A stretch of 64,000 nucleotides of DNA from Isoetes taiwanensis (Eukaryota > Streptophyta > Lycopodiopsida > Isoetales > Isoetaceae). This document shows, one piece after another, positions 22,690 through 33,974 of the stretch. Position 1 is the first letter of the stretch. Each line of letters begins with the position of its first letter. The translations under genes were made by a program, and so were the position numbers. The stretch spans positions 10,670,099 through 10,734,098 of the forward strand of contig JAJEKV010000032.1 of assembly GCA_021234155.1 (NCBI GenBank), in the 5' to 3' direction. Under the pieces are notes generated by a model, which made no database searches, was not told the DNA's origin, and was given only the letters and a program-made list of their open reading frames with translations.

Positions 22690-24640
22690 CATTTTCTAGA
22701 ACTTCACCTTACCGAACCATCATGATCAGCTCAGTGTTCGCAAAGCTCCTCGTCGGGATCCTCGAGCAGTAGTTGACAGGATGGGCAGAGGCAGCAGAAG
22801 TGCGGGCACTCACGCAGGTGGGATTCAGGCCGAGACACTCAACCATAGATCATATCTTCACGCCGCGGACTCTAGTTAAGGACAGCAGGAACCATCAACA
22901 AGATCTGCATTGCTGCTTCGTAGACTTCACCAAGGCCTTTAACACTGTGCCTCGGGAAAAGTTCACACTGTGCCTCGAGAAAAGTTGTGGACAAGACTGC
23001 AGTAGCTAGATGTCCCTGCCGAGTTGCAGAACACAGTGTACAAGTTATATGAGACATGCACATGCCGACTGCAACCAGCGGGCCAACCATTCGAGAGCAG
23101 TATCGGGGTCCACCAGGGATGCCCCCTCTCTCCCACACTATTTGGCCTGTATAATGACCAGCTGGAGAGATGGCTCACTAATAATGGAGGCACTGGTGCT
23201 CAACTTCTACACCAGATCACCAGGCAGCTGATCTATGCTGATAATGTGGACCTCCTAGCACACACTCAGGTAGCCATGCAACGCCACCTCGATGCCCCCG
23301 GCATATTTTGCCAAATGACTGACATGCGCGTCAACCTAGCCATCATCTGCATGCTAGCCAAGAGCCCCAACCCTAACTTATCGTGGCTAAAATGTTGAAG
23401 TGGTGTCCGCTTACAAATACTTGAAGGTGGAGTTCCCGTTGGCCATGAACTGGAACAATTCCATTCGGCTGCGAGACACAGCAGGTTGGAAGGCACTCTA
23501 TGCAATGCAGAACAATAGCCATAAGCCAGAGCTGTGTGATTGGGCCCACCAATCGCACCTATTCAAGGTGCTAATAGAACCTGTGTTTCTATATGGGGTC
23601 GAGGTCTGGGGCCCGGTGATTTCCCTCGTCACTTGGAATGACTTGGAACAGGTGCAGAAAGCTTTCTTGGCACGGGGCCTGGGGGTGAAGTCCACAGTCC
23701 CATACCTGATACTGTTGCAGGAAACAGGTTTCTTGCCTCTTCAAAGAGTGGCCCTTGACAGACACATCGTCTATTTTCAGAAGGTGGTCACCATGGATGA
23801 TACTCCTCCCTAACCTCGTTTACACTGTGGCAATGGGGCCTCAATGCCTAAAAGCCTGCTGGTGGGAAAAGAGAGCTCAACAGCTGGCCAGATGGAATAT
23901 ACAGGGCACAGGTGCATCCGAGTGCAAATGGAGGCAGATCGCTACACTCTCAGACAAAACCTTGACACATGCTTCCTCAGCAAGCTATGAGATGCCAGCA
24001 CCCTTGAACAGGTCAAGACGGCACATTATCAATGCCACATAAATTCCATGTTGGAGCGGGGCCCGCAATGCGACCTGCGCACTCATCTACCCATGAAAAA
24101 GCGCAGATCTATTGCCTCTATCCGCACAGGTGCACACCATCTCTGGATTGAGATGGGGAGATTGATTGGGAGCCGCGTCAGCAGAGGCTTTGCCAACGCT
24201 GCCATGTTGGAGCTGTGGAAGACGAATGCCACACCCTTCAGAGCTGTCTGGCATATGATGACATTCGGATACGCTATCTTTGGCTGGAAATGGGTCCGGC
24301 CGGCCACCAGATAGATGTTGAGCACGAGCTCGGTACGAAGGTTGGGATCATATCTTCAAGAGATCATGGACCGCCGAGATCAGCTCACTCTTCGGGCACT
24401 TACCTGATACGTGTACATATATATATATATATATCTCCCTCATGATATATATATTTGTATTTGTATTTCCATTTGTACAGTTTGACAGCAAACCTATTCC
24501 TGTCACGGTTTTCCCCAAACAACCCTTCGTGGCGGGGGGATTTAACCTAGACAGTAATACGTTTGTTGCACCTCCTGTTTGGGTTCCATAGGCCAATTGG
24601 TATCTGTGGACGATAAAAACTTTATTCTATTCTATTCTTA
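22690..24640 (+). mobile_element. LINE, 5'-truncated (RT to 3' tail)
   Basis: Remnant of a GC-rich LINE, starting within the RT (NYRTIM-like block near 22705). Blocks in order: ALTQVGFRPRHSTIDHIFT (22810), CCFVDFTKAFNTVPREK (22915), GVHQGCPLSPTLFGLYNDQL (23110), LIYADNVDLLA (23228; the second catalytic Asp of YADD is Asn), YKYLKVEFPLA (23412), a long open stretch to 23813 with FLYGVEVWGPV, and a zinc-knuckle-like CQRCHVGAVEDECHTLQSC (24190-24246). The 3' UTR carries the family tag CCATAGGCCAATTGG (24588) and GGACGATAAAA, then a TTCTA pentamer tail (about 24620-24640). Frameshifts make it inactive. Confidence 0.88.
24410..24436. repeat. AT dinucleotide microsatellite
   Basis: A run of TA/AT repeats within the 3' UTR of the preceding LINE. 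Confidence 0.9.
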
Positions 24641-24775
24641 AATTTTACAAGCATTACGCGTGCATATCCAATCATTTTAAGAGCGAAGACTACAACTTCT
24701 TTGAGACATCCTAAATTGCTACGAAGATCAATTATACAATTAAAATGGCGGTTTTATTTTGTGGTCTATGCTATG

Positions 24776-25047
24776 GATCTGAAGTATAGATGTGATGCAT
24801 TCAAGATGCTAATGTAAACCCCAGATTGTAACTTTTTTTTTTCTTTTTTTGAAGGCATGGTTGGTGGGACTTGCACCCGCCCACGTCTCCCACTCAACGG
24901 TAGCCAATGGGTTTTGAACCCTAGTGGGGTCACCCCAATCCAAGGCCTTACCACTAGACCACCACTGCGATGGGTATTATAATGTTTCATACCTAGAGCA
25001 TGTAGATCTGAAGTATAGATGTGATGCATTCAAGATGCTAATATAAA
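24776..25047. repeat. 43-bp direct repeats bracketing the SINE
   Basis: Positions 24776-24818 and 25005-25047 (starting gatctgaagtatagatgtg) are identical except for one base. They lie outside the SINE, but 13 bp (left) and 37 bp (right) of extra sequence separate them from its ends, so they are not a simple target duplication. Confidence 0.9.
24832..24967 (-). mobile_element. tRNA-derived SINE
   Basis: Read on the minus strand, the head GTGGTGGTCTAGTGGTAAGG contains a pol III A box (TGGTCTAGTGG, 24950-24961) and, about 30 bases on, a B box (GGGTTCAAAACCC, 24909-24921). It ends in an A-rich tail (poly-T on the plus strand, 24832-24850). Box spacing and tail fit a tRNA-derived SINE of about 135 bp. 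The body is too diverged from a tRNA fold to be a working tRNA gene. A 43-bp direct repeat lies on both sides. Confidence 0.75.
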
Positions 25048-25549
25048 TCGTAACGTTTTGTAAAAACCATTTACTTGAAATTACTGTTAAAATCTGTCTG
25101 TTTTATAAGGCAGAAAACATTCCTGATTTCGTGGAGCGGCGCCGCTAATTTCCCTACCAGAACTTGTGCATCCCCTGTTTTTGCGGCTACTAGATATGGG
25201 CCGCAGAGAGTACAGATCATGTGGTCGAGCTTACAATAAGACAACCCAGCGCGTTCGGGCCAAAGATTTGGCCATAAAAAGGATTTGGCCCACAGGATTG
25301 GAAGGAAAAAAAAACTTCCAAATACCATGCAGCACAGATTTTAAAGCAGATTGGATCCCAGAAAGCAAAATTCAAGACGAAAAAGAAGCCTGAGCTTGTC
25401 TGTGCCATACATTTCCAAGCACATGATGACAGAATAGGTCTGCTTCGACGATTCTAACCAAGTGCCAATGCCTCTGTTCTTCCTTTGTATATGTCCGATT
25501 AGGGATTGCACTCGCTGCATGTGCCATAGCCGTTTAGCAAGAGTTCCGG
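25048..25549. other. No gene recognised
   Basis: Short open frames on both strands (for example 25166-25393 plus and 25341-25586 minus) have no domain features. The stretch lies between the SINE-associated repeat and the 180-bp repeats. Confidence 0.5.
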
Positions 25550-26330
25550 GCTGTGTGCTAGGGTTTCTGTGGCAACCGGTAGACACTTCGACGGACTGTA
25601 ACTCTCACATCCGGTGTCAGATTTTCATGTGCTTGGGCTTGTTGGAAAGCTGGTTCAGAGAGCTTTCCAAGGTGTATGATACCTTCATGCTTGTCTTTGT
25701 TTCAGTGCTCAAATCTGCTGTTTTCCAGGCTGTGTGCTAGGGTTTTTGTGGCAGCCCTTCTTCTTCCTTCTTTGAGAAGTATAGCCCTCGCCGATGCCGT
25801 TGTTGGCCTTGGCCCGCAGCGGTGTTGAAAGGTGTGTGTTGTACTCTTATTGAAGGTTACGAGAATGTTTTACTAATTCATACCCTAGTTCGATGGTGTT
25901 GTTGATGAAAGTCCAGACACCAATATAGGGATTGGCGTATGTTTTAGTAAGTATTCGATTGGTCTCGTCTTCGGCAGAATTTTGATCGGTCATATCTCGC
26001 GATCCGGTGTCGATTTTCATGTGCTTGGGCTTATTGGAAAGCTGGTTCAGAGATCTCTCCAACGGTGTATGGTACCTGCATGCTTGGCTTTGTTTCTGTG
26101 CTCAAATTGGCACTTTTCCGGGCTGTGTGCTAGGGTTTTTGGTGGCAATCGGAGACACTTCGACGGATTTGTATCTCTCACTCCCGGTGTCGATTTTTCA
26201 TGTGCTTGGGCTTGTTGGAAAGCTGGTTCAGAGAGCTTTCCAAAGGTGTATGATACCTGCGCTTGTCTTTGTTTTCGGTGCTCAAATCTGCACTTTTCGG
26301 GCTATGTGCTAGGGTTTTGTGGCGGCGGTA
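25550..26330 (+). repeat. Three copies of a ~180-190-bp repeat
   Basis: The core TGCTTGGGCTTGTTGGAAAG, then GCTGGTTCAGAGA, recurs at about 25629, 26021 and 26201, each followed by a gtatg-tacct word and gtgtgctagggttt. Copies two and three are adjacent (180-bp period); about 200 bp of other sequence separates the first. Plant LTR-retrotransposon leaders often carry similar 'ttggaaagc' repeats, so this may be a relic of one. The open frames across it are by-products of the repeat. Confidence 0.75.
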
Positions 26331-27690
26331 CACACGGATATCGAGAGTCGTCGCCCAAGTCATACCCCAAGTCATGGCCACAGACACAGTCCGCGGTGTG
26401 TGGACCCACACTTGGTTGGTGAGCTACCTCGGACCCACACCAACCCATCCAGGGGAAGGCCCAAACACACCAACCACCCGGTTGACCCCACTGGCAGAGA
26501 GCCCTCGGGAAGACCATGAAGCGGGGCCACCAAGGGAAGAGGCCTGCCGGTGGGAGGGAGAGACGTCTTCCATGAAGAGGGAGGCCCGAGCCAAGGCTTG
26601 GTCGACCCGACAGGCGGGCCACACAGGCAATCCGCCCGGTCGAACCTTGGAGCCGCATCGAGGCGAGGGTTGAGGCCAGCAAAGTGCATGCCTTGCGTGC
26701 CTCCCGACGAGGTGGAGAACATAACATCTCGGATGTTGCGCAGCCGATTGGTGCTTAAAAAGCTATTTTAATCACGTAATTGGAGGATCGCGCACGGACA
26801 AAGTGCATGATAGCATCCACTTGCTACAATTTGACAGATGCGGCAATACCGCCGGGGAGCTTGCAGATATGAGGGGGGTGTAGACACGTGTTGGCAGCTA
26901 TGGAAGCCGGGACGCAGTGATGAACTTAGGATAGAGCAGAGACACTTCGAACCCTCGCCCCGGATCCGTGTCGAGGTTGAGGAGGCTAAGGCCACGACCA
27001 CCCAGGAGCACAAGCCGCCCCCTGGCTGAGGTTGCGAGGCCGCCCTTTGTGAGACAAGGATTCCGTGCCGCTTTGAAGCTAGCCGTGCGTAACCGCTCTT
27101 GGAGTAAGGATTTAGCACGCGAGATCTCCGGGAGTTACAGGAGTCGGGCGCCGTTGCCCGACAAGGCAAAGGGCCTCCATGCCGAGGCACATGAGCAACT
27201 CCGCCATTGCCTGTGAGGAGATGGCAAGACATGACAACGCCCCGCAAGAGCCGAGCTCCGGACGGAGAACGAAAACCACAAAGAAAGAACACACCAACCC
27301 CCCGAACCCACCAACCTACTGGGGCGTCAGCACGGAACACATGCCGCTTGGGACACATCCCGGATCACGCCGGGCCGCCACCACCCCGCGCCCGCCCGCC
27401 CCATGCCTCACCCACCTCAACCAACACACAGTGCGGCTCCCCCAGAACTCTAGGAGCAGACGGGGAGCCGCAATGTGGTAGTCGCGAGGGCACGGAGGAG
27501 TCGGAGAACATCTCACTTTCGGACTCCGGACGCATCTTGGACGGATGATGTTCCCGGCACTGTGACCATTGGAAAGGCGAAGTCGTCATGGAATTCAACG
27601 CCCTGATCGCCCTTGGGTTGTCATCTTCACAGTTGAGAGCGTGCCAGAGCAGGTGGCCATCCTGCGTCAGGGCCGGAAGTTGAAGGGGAC
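26331..27690 (+). mobile_element. LINE 5' part with ORF1 (left half, split)
   Basis: GC-rich stretch unlike its AT-rich surroundings. Near its end the frame reads VVIFTVESVPEQVAILRQGR, which continues across the CACTA-like insertion as the LDRDLTP-type ORF1 run at 33978 (YVDRDLTP). This is the same run as in the ORF1 of the LINE at 17.4 kb. The upstream part has long but competing open frames in several phases, as GC-rich DNA gives, and no single ORF1 start is clear. The left boundary is approximate. Confidence 0.65.
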
Positions 27691-29077
27691 CACAAGACAC
27701 CCAAAAAATTAACCACTATAATAAACCACTAGTAAACCACTATAGAGGTGGTTTTTTATGTTAAAAATTTCATTCTTCACAAAAACCACATAATATAGTG
27801 GTTTTTATAACTAATACATGGTTATCCATGTTGATTTTTTGTTATAGCGTCATTTATAAAAACCGATATTAGTTTATTACATGGTTTCTAGCATCAATAG
27901 TGGTAATTCATGTTGGTTTTCTAATGTAGCACGGTTTATCAAGTTGATGGTGGGTTGAGCATGGTTTTTCACACCACTTTAAATATGGCAACGGTTGTTT
28001 ATGTTGGCTTTCTATTGTCACAAAGTCAAAGTAGTATATGCCATAGTTTTTCATACTAATTTAAATGCCATGGTGGTTATTCATGCCAGTTTTTTATTAT
28101 CACGGTGTACTTATAAAATAGATGTGGTTTGTAGCATAGTTTCAATACCGAGTTATGGTAATTGTTCATAGATTTCACCTAAAATGATGTAGCTATCCAG
28201 AGTGGTTGCTCATCATAAGGCTCCCAAAAAACCACTTGTCTCATAAGTAACCACTATCAAACCACTTGTTTTCTTGAAGCACACCAAACTTTATTCAAAT
28301 ATCAAGCAAACTAGTACATGTGCAAATACAAAGGCGTCTTTTGTAATTTATAATTTATCATTGTTGGGTCTTTTGAAAATTATTTTGCATCATTAGGAAA
28401 CCAACATAGAGTAGTGGTTTTCTAGAACTATATGCAATTGCACTCACACTTCTTACATCAACTAGCAAAGGTTTATTTCATGGTTTTTAAGTTTCAATAC
28501 CCACTTAATAACCCATGGCCAAGTATGTATTGACGTCATGCTACAACCGTCTTCGAAAGATGGGAACTAGAAATTACCTTTTCAAAGATGGGAATTATTC
28601 TCGAGATTTACTTTTTTTTTTCAATAATTGAATTGATCTGTATCGTCTATAGTATCCAAATTATCTACGAGATTCAATGCAAAGACAAGGATAGGCATGC
28701 AAACCAATAATGTCGTTATTATTTTTTAGGTTATTTTTTCATATCTAGAATCCCCCCTCCCAATTTCTTCTTTTTTTATTAGTTTGTTATTGTTGAAGTT
28801 GAAAATTTAGAAGGTTATTTCTTGAAAGTTTTTTTGATCATTTTAAGTTGAATAATACTTTTTCCATCTAAATTGAAGGACATATTTTATATCTAAGAAA
28901 AGTTCATATTAACATAGAAATAATAGTAGACACTTGACCAAAACTTGTGATACCACCACCAAATATCTAATACATAACCAGGATTTGAGAGTCTCAGACC
29001 ATTAATCAAGCTTGGGGAATGCCTCTTGGATATATGCCACAATCAACAATGTTAGGCATCATGCTATAAAAGAAAGG

Positions 29078-29730
29078 GCAATTTATAAAAATGCCTTCGT
29101 ATTCTATCAAAATTATGAAAATACCTTGTATTTTCATAAATTAAGGAAATGCCCATGTAATTCAACAGAGCAATATGTAGCTGCAGATCCTTGTCCATCA
29201 CAAACCTGCTTCGCTGGTTTGACAAATCCTATCTACAAGGTCCATCTTTGCATTGACAAATCTAATTTACTTGTCAAATTTGTGTTGTGCAAATTATCAA
29301 ATTTGTTGTGTCTGTTGCCACAGTTAGCAATGAACCTAGTAGCTTCAAGCATCCTCTCTTTGGCTTTGAATCTGAGAGACTTGATAAAGTTGTGCAGCAC
29401 CCATCGCCAGATTTGTTCAGCCTCACTTTGCCTAACCCATATATTTAGGATGTTGTGTAAAGGAAGCAAAGCAATTTTTTCATATTTGCATTAGAGGGCA
29501 AATATCCCTGGTGCTTACTTTGCATTCGAGCCATCTTTGATAGGCTTCTTGCTAGGAGGCAAGTGACAGATGCATCTCCCTTGAGCTTGAAATCTTGTGT
29601 GGCTACGGAGAGTATTTTCAAGAATAGGTAGACATAGGGGCATTTCCATAATTTGTGAAAGTATATGGGTGGAAAAATACAAAATATTCTAGGAGGCTTC
29701 AAAAGAAATACTCAAATAGCTCTCCCCCTT
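29078..29730. repeat. Possible nested MITE-like inverted repeat
   Basis: The left arm (29078-29155, with GGGCAATTTATAAAAATGCC and ttaaggaaatgccc) is roughly mirrored at about 29635-29728 (ggggcatttccataatttg ... aaatagctctccc). Similarity is moderate and no target duplication was found. The ORF at 29012-29494 runs through this arm and is not considered a gene. Confidence 0.4.
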
Positions 29731-30099
29731 ACCTTCCTCTAGGTGATCAAGTGCACTTGCAATGAGAAGAACCACCACAAACATGCGAGGACTCGTACCA
29801 CTGCCAAGTGTGCCATATATGGGCAAAGTTTAAACAGTAGGCCAGTTAGACTTGGGGCATGCACCTTGGCCATACGCATTTCTTACTCTTATTTCTTTTG
29901 TTGGTCAGTTTAGGCAAGGTTTCTTCGTAGAAAAGATGCTCAAGGGAAGCGACAACTATCAATTGATTTGTGAAGTTCTAGTTATGATCTGGCGCACAGT
30001 TGTTTGGGGAAGAATTGTGAATTATATTTTGCTAGAAAGGTAAGTTCTAAGCAAAATTTCCTTTATTGAACAATGCTATAAGAACACCCAGTGAGTATC

Positions 30100-30720
30100 T
30101 TTAGCCATTTCCAGTCTACTAGACATATGAATCTTACGAATGCGATAGCTTGGACAATGATCATTGTAGGCTACGTCCAACAGGGAAATGGCAATAAAGC
30201 AGTTCAACATTTTTCATTAGATGCAAAAATTTGAACCAAATAAGTTCAAGTTAGTAAATGATTTTGATGTGCGACTTCCATCAAATGAACCGCTGGCAAT
30301 GTGAAATATGTGAAGGTTTTGAATAAGGGTCATTTGAGCCAAAATATTCTCTAATTGGAGACAATAGAACAACATGGAGTTTTGATCCATAAAATTATAT
30401 TATAGCTACTAGACAACGTTGATTTTGGTTCCTAATTTTTTGCATCATAGTCATGACCTTAACTTCAAGAGTGAGTGGCAATTCCCTTGTTGATACGTAT
30501 GCTATATCTGAGAGCTTATACATCTTGTTTTTTATCAACTATTAATGTCATATTATAGTATACACACATGATATTTGTATCAATAATGCCTTTGTTATAT
30601 ATCATCTTAACATCTTTAGCGAATATGAGGTAATATGAGGTGGAATGGTTGCAGGATATTGTGGAGCTATTATCGCAATGTTAGGAGCTAATGTATGGAT
30701 TTGGATTTTTGCAGAAGGGT
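30100..30720 (+). pseudogene. PPR gene relic inside the CACTA-like element
   Basis: The frame at 30121-30215 reads NAIAWTMIIVGYVQQGNGNK then AVQHF, a clear L/S-type PPR repeat, followed at about 30230 in another frame by FEPNKFKLVNDF, the start of the next helix pair. A second weak repeat shows near 30640 (GGMVAGYCGAIIAM). Stops lie between the blocks, so this is a dead fragment. The source may be any PPR gene; those at 50-57 kb are similar in type but not close enough to name as the donor. Confidence 0.65.
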
Positions 30721-32193
30721 CACTACGACATGAAGTATTTGAGAAATCGAATGCATTATCTCACAATGCATCAAATGCTGAAATATTTGAAATGATTCTT
30801 TACTGCTAGTTTTTATTTGCAGCTAACAACGCTTAGAACTTATGGCAAGCTTCAGATTCACAGGGTTAGGATTAAGGAATCTTTTGCCGCGACCATAATT
30901 TTTTTTGCAAAATAAATCTTGCAAAGGGGATTCGTACCTCTGCTTAAGGCCAATACAAAATAGGCGAGAACTACAAAATACCCTTATGTTTTGTCGAAAT
31001 TCATGAGGCCCCAGCCCGTTCACGCGCCGCGTCGCCTGGTGGCGTCGTCGGGGCCTTTACAAGCCATAAAATTTTCAAAACAAATTTTATATAATACAAA
31101 AAACACAAATAATTCACTTGTTTAACCAGCTTCTCTTTAAGCAAGTCCAAATTTGTAGCATAGTTTTATGCTTTGATGAACGGTCCAGATTTGACCAGGA
31201 TTAAAGGTGCAGATTACGATCCTCATCCCATTATTCTATTGCTCCTCATTTTCCCGCTTTACCTATTCTGCCTTGGCTGCGAACCTCCTTTGGCTAAAGT
31301 GGTGGCAAATCCGGCAGCGGCGCTCTGTAGCTGTTTCCAAGATGCGTGCCCAGTGTAATATTTCTTTGAATGCTTTGTCTTGCTTGCCAGGCTTAGGAAT
31401 AAGATCTGGCTATGAGCCGAGGTTCGACGGCTTGAGGTTGTCTCCCAAAAATGCTGTTACAGAAACTGATATGTAAATGCTTGTGCAGGTGTTTGGAGGC
31501 AGCGGAATGGTTTGCATCGAACATGGAGGCGTCGACCAACATAAGGTTTGCATGTCTTAAGAGCACAGACATTTTGTTTTAAGATGAATCCGTCTGTAGC
31601 AATGTGCTTCGAATCACAGAAAAAAGGGTTGGGAGCAAACAGATTACAGATATATAAATCAAACAGAGCTTATAATGTTTTAAAGCTTAACTTCAAGGCT
31701 AGATGGGCCACCAGAACATAAAAAATAGAAAATAAATCCCTTGCTTCGGATTTGGGCCATGGATTCGTACAATCTTTACTCTACAAAATCTTTTTCTAGA
31801 GATCTTGCAGGGTTTTGGGTTTTGCAGGGTTTTGCTGCTATTATTATTTCTGGATTAATCCATGCAAAGGCTCTAATATTGTCACTTGTTCTCCTTGATG
31901 TCCAAAACTTTTTCTTCTATGTATAGCGACTTCCATACCTTAACACTAATCTTGCATGTAATGACATTGCAGGCAGTCAGGTGTGCATGGAAGGGTGCTA
32001 TCTTCTGCAACATGGCTTAATTTGTAGATGCCTGCTGACAGCCCGTAGTCAAGTAAGGTCAAGTAAGGAACTAGTTTAGCTTTGTGAGTTGTTTTTTGTT
32101 ATGCCTTTGTTCAGAACGATTTAGCTTTGTGAGTTGTTTACTTTGGGCTGTGTTAAAAATAGCATTTTGCAAATGCTTTTTATTGTTGACCAG

Positions 32194-32505
32194 GCTGCAT
32201 GTGGGCTTGGAGATCTGGAAATGCGAGATGGAGAGGACCCTTCGCTAGATATTGATCAATCAGATTCTGGTAATTATTTATCTGGTAATTATTTAGCTGT
32301 GGTGGATTATGTAGAGGACATCTACAGCTTTTACAGGAAAGCAGAGGTATTCCTTTGCTGTTAACATTAAGTTAGCAAAATTCCTGCCTATCCTAACCTC
32401 AGCCATGCATATCAGATTCAGAGTTGTGTCTCACCAGATTATATGTCAAAACAACCTGACATAAACCACAAAATAAGAGCTATCCTAATAGATTGGCTGA
32501 TTGAG
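32194..32505 (+). pseudogene. Cyclin B fragment: two exons with intron
   Basis: Exon one (32194-32346, after a gaccag acceptor) ends with AVVDYVEDIYSFYRKAE, the start of the B-type cyclin box. An intron with GT...AG ends (32347-32415) follows. Exon two (32416-32505) reads [14 protein letters not shown] and [10 protein letters not shown], the conserved cyclin-box helix, then meets a GTATTT donor. The phase is 0 across the junction and both exons are open. Later cyclin-box exons are absent, so it cannot encode a cyclin. Exon one contains a 15-bp in-frame duplication (32266-32295) giving SGNYLSGNYL. Keeping the intron shows capture at the DNA level. Confidence 0.88.
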
Positions 32506-33974
32506 GTATTTGCCTTTGCTCCCATGTTCCTAATTGAAGTCATGTTCTTTATAAGCCTGATTCAACAGAATGTGGAAGTAGAACATAGTTTTGGGGCCTG
32601 ATTTGGTGTTTTGCAGACCCGATTTGAGGGTTTACAGGTTGTAGACATAGCAAGAGGTCGATGCAGTCGAGATAAGCTTGCAACTTTGTCTTTGGCGAGG
32701 CACAAAGACTGAGCAGAAGTTTCTGCCCTGTTCCAGCATGAAAAGAACTGGTACTCATCTATAAATAATATAAAGGTAATTTCCCCCCTTATTTCTTGCA
32801 AGTTGAACTTCAAATGTGAAGCCGAACTTCAAATGTGAAACTGACCATTTCCCCTGTTTTGAGCAGAGTTTGAGGTGAAGCTGCTAATCAAACATGAAAA
32901 AATAATCCCATGGTACTTTTAATAGAGAATCAAGTTCTGGCTATGGCGTCCATCTTCAATTAAAAAGCGATATAAAGGTCAGGTCTGCATTGCTAGAATT
33001 ATAAACTCATTAAATTGTTTAAATACTTGCATCCTAGAGGGCCGTTTTTGGAAACTTGAAAGGTCATTACTTTCTTTCTGGAAGTGCTTTATTTCTCTCT
33101 CTCGCATGCAAGAGGTCAGTACGAGAGTATTGCAAGGTGGTCACTTTCCTCCTATACTAGATGTTTACGTTTTGCTTTTTTGTAGATGTTAAATCTGAAT
33201 TAGTTTTCCACATATTTCCGGAAATAAATTTATCATTGTTTATGAGTTTTGGAAATGGTTGGGGTTCAAATCCCCTTGCTCCCTAATATTTTGTTGCTAT
33301 TGAGGAAAACAAGATACAGTGAATTAGTAGTAAAAAGTACTACTATACATAATAAACCATACACGGTCCTTAATAGTTTTAGTCTTCTATACTTGAAAAT
33401 GCTTCAAACAACAGACCATTACTTGTATGCATAAGAAACCATCCACGGTCCTTAATAGTCTTATACTTGAAAACTGGAAATGCTTCAAACAACATACCAT
33501 TACTGATTTATAAATGAGAACCATATAGCTAATGCATAACAAAATCGTGCACATATAGAACAAACACATGTGCTTTACCATGACATTTAGCCATGTAGTT
33601 TACTACAATAGCCAACCACATTATAAAATCACAATAGCCAACCACATTATAAAATCACCCGAAACTAGCACTACATTAAACCACATCCACAACCATAATG
33701 TTATACCACATGGACAAACCGTACACTTAAACACTATAAGTATACCACATTCAATTACCAATATGTAATACCACTGACAAACTCTACAAAACGACCATCT
33801 GCAATTACCATGCCATAATACCACCCTCACAAACCTAACAAGAGAACCCATTAGTTTTGCCACATATGGTTTTTAATGATATCAACCCACAAACACCCAT
33901 TGATTTTATAGAATGGTTTTCTAGTCATAACCAAGGAAAAAACCATGTAGTTTTTTAATTTTGGGTGCCTTGTG

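Larger units (their letters stand above)
27691..33974. mobile_element. CACTA-like DNA transposon, non-autonomous
   Basis: Terminal inverted repeats: the left end CACAAGACACCCAAAA (27691) matches the reverse complement of the right end, CACAAGGCACCCAAAA, ending at 33974. A 3-bp target duplication GAC (27688-27690 and 33975-33977) flanks it, and joining the flanks restores LINE ORF1 reading. Subterminal zones (27705-28500 and 33290-33960) are full of short AACCACT/AGTGGTT and ACCACA/TGTGGT words in both directions, typical of CACTA (EnSpm) elements. The TIR starts CACAA rather than CACTA, so the superfamily is likely but not certain. No transposase is seen; the interior holds host gene fragments. 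Length 6284 bp. Confidence 0.82.

Noticed and set aside
26263-27548. Several long overlapping ORFs in GC-rich DNA
   Set aside because: Open in five frames because of GC content. Only the last part matches LINE ORF1.
29012-29494. 160-codon ORF inside the CACTA-like element
   Set aside because: It runs through an inverted-repeat arm, has no domain signature and shows low-complexity composition.
33252-33285. B-box-like GGGGTTCAAATCCCC as a tRNA or SINE
   Set aside because: No A box at a proper distance upstream, no cloverleaf and no tail.
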